Source: DASTSN01 sp035549175 (lineage in GTDB: Bacteria > Bacteroidota > Bacteroidia > Chitinophagales > Chitinophagaceae). From it: a DNA stretch of 64,000 nucleotides. This document shows positions 60,993 to 64,000 of this stretch, in pieces (within the stretch, counting starts at the first letter, position 1; every line of letters begins with the position of its first letter). The stretch lies in assembly GCA_035549175.1 (NCBI GenBank), contig DASZRL010000065.1, positions 1 through 64,000 on the forward strand. Reading direction: 5' to 3'. Below the pieces are notes generated by a model. The model had not been told where the DNA came from, searched no databases, and worked only from the letters and a program-made list of their open reading frames with translations. The position numbers and the translations under genes are program-made.

Positions 60993-63072
60993 TCGGGGTC
61001 TGCGTTTTTTTGAACAGATAATTATAAATCTCAATCTGGGAGCGGATCTTCCTTTTCTTATTGCTCTTCACGTACTCATTATTCAATTCATTATTGAGCC
61101 ACCGGGCCTTTACGTTATCGCTCAATTGAATCTGGAGTATGTCCCGAAGTTCCTGCCGGATGGATTCGTCGGTAATCAGGCAGGTGGCTTCCACACGGTG
61201 ATCCAGGTTCCTGACCATCCAATCGGCCGAAGATATATAAACTTTTTCTTTGCCCCCGTGGTGAAATACCCACACGCGCGCATGCTCCAGGTATTCATCC
61301 ACGATACTGATGGCCGTGATGGGTTTTTTGAATTTCTGGCTTTCGGAAAACATGCAATAAATGCCCCGGATGATCAGTTTGATCTCCACGCCGTGACGGG
61401 CCGCTTCATACAGCCTGGCCACCAGTTCCTCGTCGGAGAGGGAATTCATCTTGAGCAGGATGGAAGCCGGCTTTTTCCGGCGGGCATTGCGGATTTCGAC
61501 ATTGATCAGGTCCATGAGCACCTTTCGCTGGTAGACCGGGCTGGGAATGATCATTTTGCACGCCTTCAGCCAGTGCATGCCGGTCTTGGGCTGTTCCAGG
61601 AAATTGAAAAGGTAATGGATGTCATTCATAATACGGGGGTCACTGGTCAGCAGGCAGTGATCGGCATAGACCCTGGCGGTTTTTTCATTAAGATTGCCGG
61701 TACTGACAAACCCGTAATGCATGGTTTTGGCGCCCACTTTCTTGCGTATCGAACAGAGCTTGGCATGCACTTTCATATTGGGCATCCCGATCAGGACCCT
61801 GACCCCTTCGTCTTCCAGCCGCTCCTTCCATGCCAGGTTGGCTTCCTCATCGAAACGGGCCCGCAGTTCCAGCATGACCGTTACCTGCTTGCCGTTGCGC
61901 ACCGCGTTGACCAGGGCGTTGATAATGCGGGATTGTTCGGCCAGTCGATAGCAGGTGATTTTAATGGATTGGACCGCGGGATCGATCGCGGCCTCCCGCA
62001 GCAGGTCAATCACCGGGTTGAAGGAATGGTAGGGAAAATGCAGCATGACATCGCGCTCCAGGATCACATCCGAAACGCGCCGCTCCTGGAGCAGGGGATG
62101 GTCGAAAGGCTTGCGGCGCTTGCTCTTCTCCCGGAATACCTGGGATGGAAATTCCATAAAGTGACGGAAATTGTGAATGCGCCCACCCGGGATCAGATTG
62201 TCCCGCTTGGATAGATTGAGCCGGCGTATCAGGTATTCCAGCAAGCCGGCGTCCATCTCCCGGTCGTATACGAACCGGACCGGTTTGCCCTTGCGACGGT
62301 TCTTCAGGCCCTTTTCAATCTTCTGGATCATGGAGGTGGACACATCATTGTCAATATCGATTTCGGCATCCCGGGTTACCTTGAATACATTGGATTGATA
62401 GCTGTCATACCCGAAGTAGGAGAAAATCTCGGGCAGGTTGTAGCGGATGACATCCTCCAGCAGGATGATGTGATGCTCGTCCGGGTGGGGGGAAGGGAGG
62501 ATCAGAAACCGGCCCAGCACGCGGCTCGGCACCTCGATAAGGGCGTATTTCCTTTTCAGCAGGCTGTCCCTTTTCCACATGACCACGCCCAGGTAAATCG
62601 ACTTATCGCGCAGAAAAGGTACGCCCGGAATGCTCTCGATCATCAGGGGTATCACGTTGGGACTGACTTCCTCGTCATAATACCGCCCTACGTATTCCTT
62701 CTGTTCCCGGTTGAGATCCTTTTCGGTAACGAGGAATATCTTCTGGCGCCTGAGTTCTTCGGATATTTCCTCCCAGACCCGGCTGAATTCACTTTGCTGG
62801 TTCAGCACCTGCATCTGGATTTCGTCCAGTATCTCCTCGGGGTGGGCTTCCAGGTGCATATTGAGGCGGCTTTTACGCTTACCCAGTTCAACCATCCGCT
62901 TCAGGGTGGCGACGCGAACCCGGAAGAATTCGTCCAGGTTGTTGGAGAAAATACCCAGGAAACGGATGCGCTCGTAGAGCGGGACATTGGGATCCACGGC
63001 CTCCTGCAAGACCCGCGCATTGAAGGAGAGCCAGCTGATATCCCGGGGAATGAATTTTCGTTTTGCCGGCAT
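60973..63072 (-). CDS. ppk1: Polyphosphate kinase 1
   Basis: A 699-residue enzyme that makes polyphosphate from ATP. The N-terminal segment RDISWLSFNARVLQEAVD, MKVHAKLCSIRKKV, MHYGFVSTGNLNEKTARVYADHCLL and WVFHHGGKEKVYISSADWMVRNLDHRVEA mark the four PPK1 domains and carry the phosphohistidine and second catalytic His. Length is that of E. coli Ppk (688). It is first in an overlapping ppk1-ppx-panB operon. The ATG at 63072 gives the family N-terminus. A TAAATTTA near 63092-63099 is a possible but imperfect -7 element. Confidence 0.96.
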   Translation of the reverse strand: MPAKRKFIPRDISWLSFNARVLQEAVDPNVPLYERIRFLGIFSNNLDEFFRVRVATLKRMVELGKRKSRLNMHLEAHPEEILDEIQMQVLNQQSEFSRVWEEISEELRRQKIFLVTEKDLNREQKEYVGRYYDEEVSPNVIPLMIESIPGVPFLRDKSIYLGVVMWKRDSLLKRKYALIEVPSRVLGRFLILPSPHPDEHHIILLEDVIRYNLPEIFSYFGYDSYQSNVFKVTRDAEIDIDNDVSTSMIQKIEKGLKNRRKGKPVRFVYDREMDAGLLEYLIRRLNLSKRDNLIPGGRIHNFRHFMEFPSQVFREKSKRRKPFDHPLLQERRVSDVILERDVMLHFPYHSFNPVIDLLREAAIDPAVQSIKITCYRLAEQSRIINALVNAVRNGKQVTVMLELRARFDEEANLAWKERLEDEGVRVLIGMPNMKVHAKLCSIRKKVGAKTMHYGFVSTGNLNEKTARVYADHCLLTSDPRIMNDIHYLFNFLEQPKTGMHWLKACKMIIPSPVYQRKVLMDLINVEIRNARRKKPASILLKMNSLSDEELVARLYEAARHGVEIKLIIRGIYCMFSESQKFKKPITAISIVDEYLEHARVWVFHHGGKEKVYISSADWMVRNLDHRVEATCLITDESIRQELRDILQIQLSDNVKARWLNNELNNEYVKSNKKRKIRSQIEIYNYLFKKTQTPSETGSH

Positions 63073-63139
63073 GTAACGGAATTAAGCAGCCTAAATTTAG
63101 GGTCTGTTTTGGTATTGCCGCATTAAGTTTTGAAGCCGA

Positions 63140-63628
63140 TCACCGGGCGGCCTTTTCGATGATGCCGGTGGTGGAATGGCCCTCAAGGACCGGGTTGATA
63201 ACGACCCGCCCTCCCGCGGCCATTACCTCGCGCGCACCCACGACCTGATCCAGGGTATAGTCGCCCCCCTTAACCAGTACATCGGGAAGGATAGCCTGGA
63301 TCAGGGTCAAAGGGGTATCCTCGCTGAACAGGATCACCGCGTCGACCAGGATCAGGGAGGCCAGGATCAGGGCCCGGGAGGAGGCCGGGTTCAGGGGTCT
63401 GCCGGGGCCTTTCAGGCGCCGTACGGACTCATCCGCATTTACTCCCACTATAAGCCGGTCCGCTTCGCGTGCGGCGGCAGAAAGCGAATAGATATGGCCC
63501 GCATGGAGCAGATCAAACACCCCGTTGGTAAAGGCCACAGTCTGCCCTTTCAGGCGCCACTGGGCTACCGTACGCACCAGTTCCGGCAGTTCGTAAATTC
63601 TGGTCGAAATAATAGCTGCATTCTTCAT
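63140..63628 (-). CDS. rfaE2: D-glycero-beta-D-manno-heptose 1-phosphate adenylyltransferase
   Basis: A 162-residue cytoplasmic nucleotidyltransferase that makes ADP-heptose for lipopolysaccharide cores. It has the cytidylyltransferase-fold site VAFTNGVFDLLHAGH (His42, His45; the HxGH motif), IVGVNADESVRRLKGPGRP and the C-terminal VKGGDYTLDQVVGAREV. It is the stand-alone second domain of HldE, without the kinase domain, a common split arrangement. It lies 65 bases after the membrane protein gene that continues beyond the window. Confidence 0.94.
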   Translation of the reverse strand: MKNAAIISTRIYELPELVRTVAQWRLKGQTVAFTNGVFDLLHAGHIYSLSAAAREADRLIVGVNADESVRRLKGPGRPLNPASSRALILASLILVDAVILFSEDTPLTLIQAILPDVLVKGGDYTLDQVVGAREVMAAGGRVVINPVLEGHSTTGIIEKAAR

Positions 63629-63693
63629 AATGGTACTGTTTTTTTAATGGCTTCCGGACCGCTTTGCCGGTCCATCATTCCGTCCGCAAGGGC

Positions 63694-64000
63694 CTATCCG
63701 GCCGGGTGCTTCGCGGCCAGGGCCCTGTTGCGGTTGTGCCGGGAAACCAGGGCCAGGCAGGCCAGTCCGGTTACCAGGACGATAAAGGTCTGCGAGGACC
63801 AGAGCAGCCAGCCCAGGGCTGTTCCCACGGTGCTGCTGTCCAGCCCGTACAGGCCCATGAGTTCGGCCACCAGCAGGGGATAGGCCCCGATGCCGCCGGG
63901 CGTCAGGATCATGCCGACGCTGCCCACCGCCAGCGTGGTGAGTCCACCGCCCAGGCCCAGATGGGCCGTTTCCTTCAGGGCATAGATACCGATGGTCGTA
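63694..64000 (-). CDS. Membrane protein of the PF03706 type (lysylphosphatidylglycerol synthase/flippase-like), partial
   Basis: The 3' end of a gene cut off by the window edge; about 102 C-terminal residues are visible. Transmembrane segments appear around AHLGLGGGLTTLAVGSVGMIL, GALGWLLWSSQTFIVLVTG and the C-terminal hydrophobic run LACLALVS. TPGGIGAYPLLVAELM is a hallmark of this family, which includes the flippase part of MprF and many proteins of unknown role. The missing N-terminus prevents firmer assignment. It is directly upstream of rfaE2 on the same strand, hinting at a shared envelope role. Confidence 0.75.
   Translation of the reverse strand, partial: TTIGIYALKETAHLGLGGGLTTLAVGSVGMILTPGGIGAYPLLVAELMGLYGLDSSTVGTALGWLLWSSQTFIVLVTGLACLALVSRHNRNRALAAKHPAG

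Noticed and set aside
60838..62214. 458-codon plus-strand open frame opposite ppk1 and ppx
   Set aside because: Antisense shadow of two well-identified genes.
1..64000. Mobile elements, phage, toxin-antitoxin, restriction or CRISPR-Cas genes
   Set aside because: Looked for on both strands; no transposase, integrase, methylase, Cas or paired small toxin/antitoxin motifs were seen.

Overview
The window is chromosomal DNA from a free-living member of the Bacteroidota, most likely the Chitinophagaceae/Chitinophagales. Several things point there: Bacteroidota-type promoters (TTTG, about 19 bp, TAnnTTTG), best seen at 27528-27558; a type IX secretion (gliding-motility type B) C-terminal domain; two TonB receptors with N-terminal carboxypeptidase-regulatory-like domains; OmpA proteins with thrombospondin type 3 repeats; the Bacteroidota form of PurM; and a small SRP RNA of the Bacteroidota type. 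Base composition is fairly even and no insertion sequence, prophage, integrase, CRISPR array or defence locus was seen. The layout is that of a stable chromosome with many short operons.

Region 1 (1-8.8 kb) holds the SRP RNA and a run of minus-strand cell-envelope or secreted proteins, mostly of unknown function: a beta-barrel protein, small secreted proteins, a SnoaL-like lipoprotein, a DUF4140/DUF4139 protein carrying an inserted carboxypeptidase-regulatory domain, a DUF1801 protein, a secreted HExxH protein and a T9SS cargo protein.

Region 2 (9.0-21.0 kb) is a glycan-use island: GH3 with a PA14 insert (minus strand), then on the plus strand GH125, a BNR/sialidase-fold protein and GH29 alpha-L-fucosidase. 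A tight hexuronate operon follows: SDR-type mannonate oxidoreductase, uxuA, uxaC and an ExuT-type transporter. There is no SusC/SusD pair. Together the genes suggest removal of fucose, mannose and glucose/xylose units from an acidic glycan and conversion of glucuronate to 2-keto-3-deoxygluconate, whose kinase and aldolase lie elsewhere.

Region 3 (21.0-31.2 kb) holds tRNA-Lys(CTT), a polysaccharide deacetylase, a DinB protein, a penicillin-acylase-type hydrolase, a small membrane protein, TrhO, an orphan histidine kinase behind a textbook promoter, a lactonase-type propeller and purC.

Region 4 (31.4-41.7 kb) has a TonB receptor coupled to a two-FAS1 lipoprotein, two tandem membrane-anchored coiled-coil paralogues of unknown function, holA, a lipoprotein, ribF and purM. 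Region 5 (41.8-49.5 kb) has an orphan ftsE, two glycosyltransferases and a WlbA/WbpB-like oxidoreductase, a large outer-membrane receptor, a DUF445 protein and tRNA-His(GTG).

Region 6 (49.6-64 kb) has a C-terminal processing protease (S41), a second DinB protein, a subtilisin-like protease, two tandem OmpA/TSP3 proteins, an ALDH7-type dehydrogenase, an overlapping ppk1-ppx-panB operon, rfaE2 and the end of a PF03706-type membrane protein cut by the window edge.

I did not find a clear-cut new defence or mobile system. The best candidates for undescribed biology are the TonB receptor/FAS1 pair, the tandem coiled-coil paralogues next to it, the DUF4139 protein with a TonB-receptor-like insert, and the tandem OmpA proteins whose peptidoglycan-binding motifs are altered.
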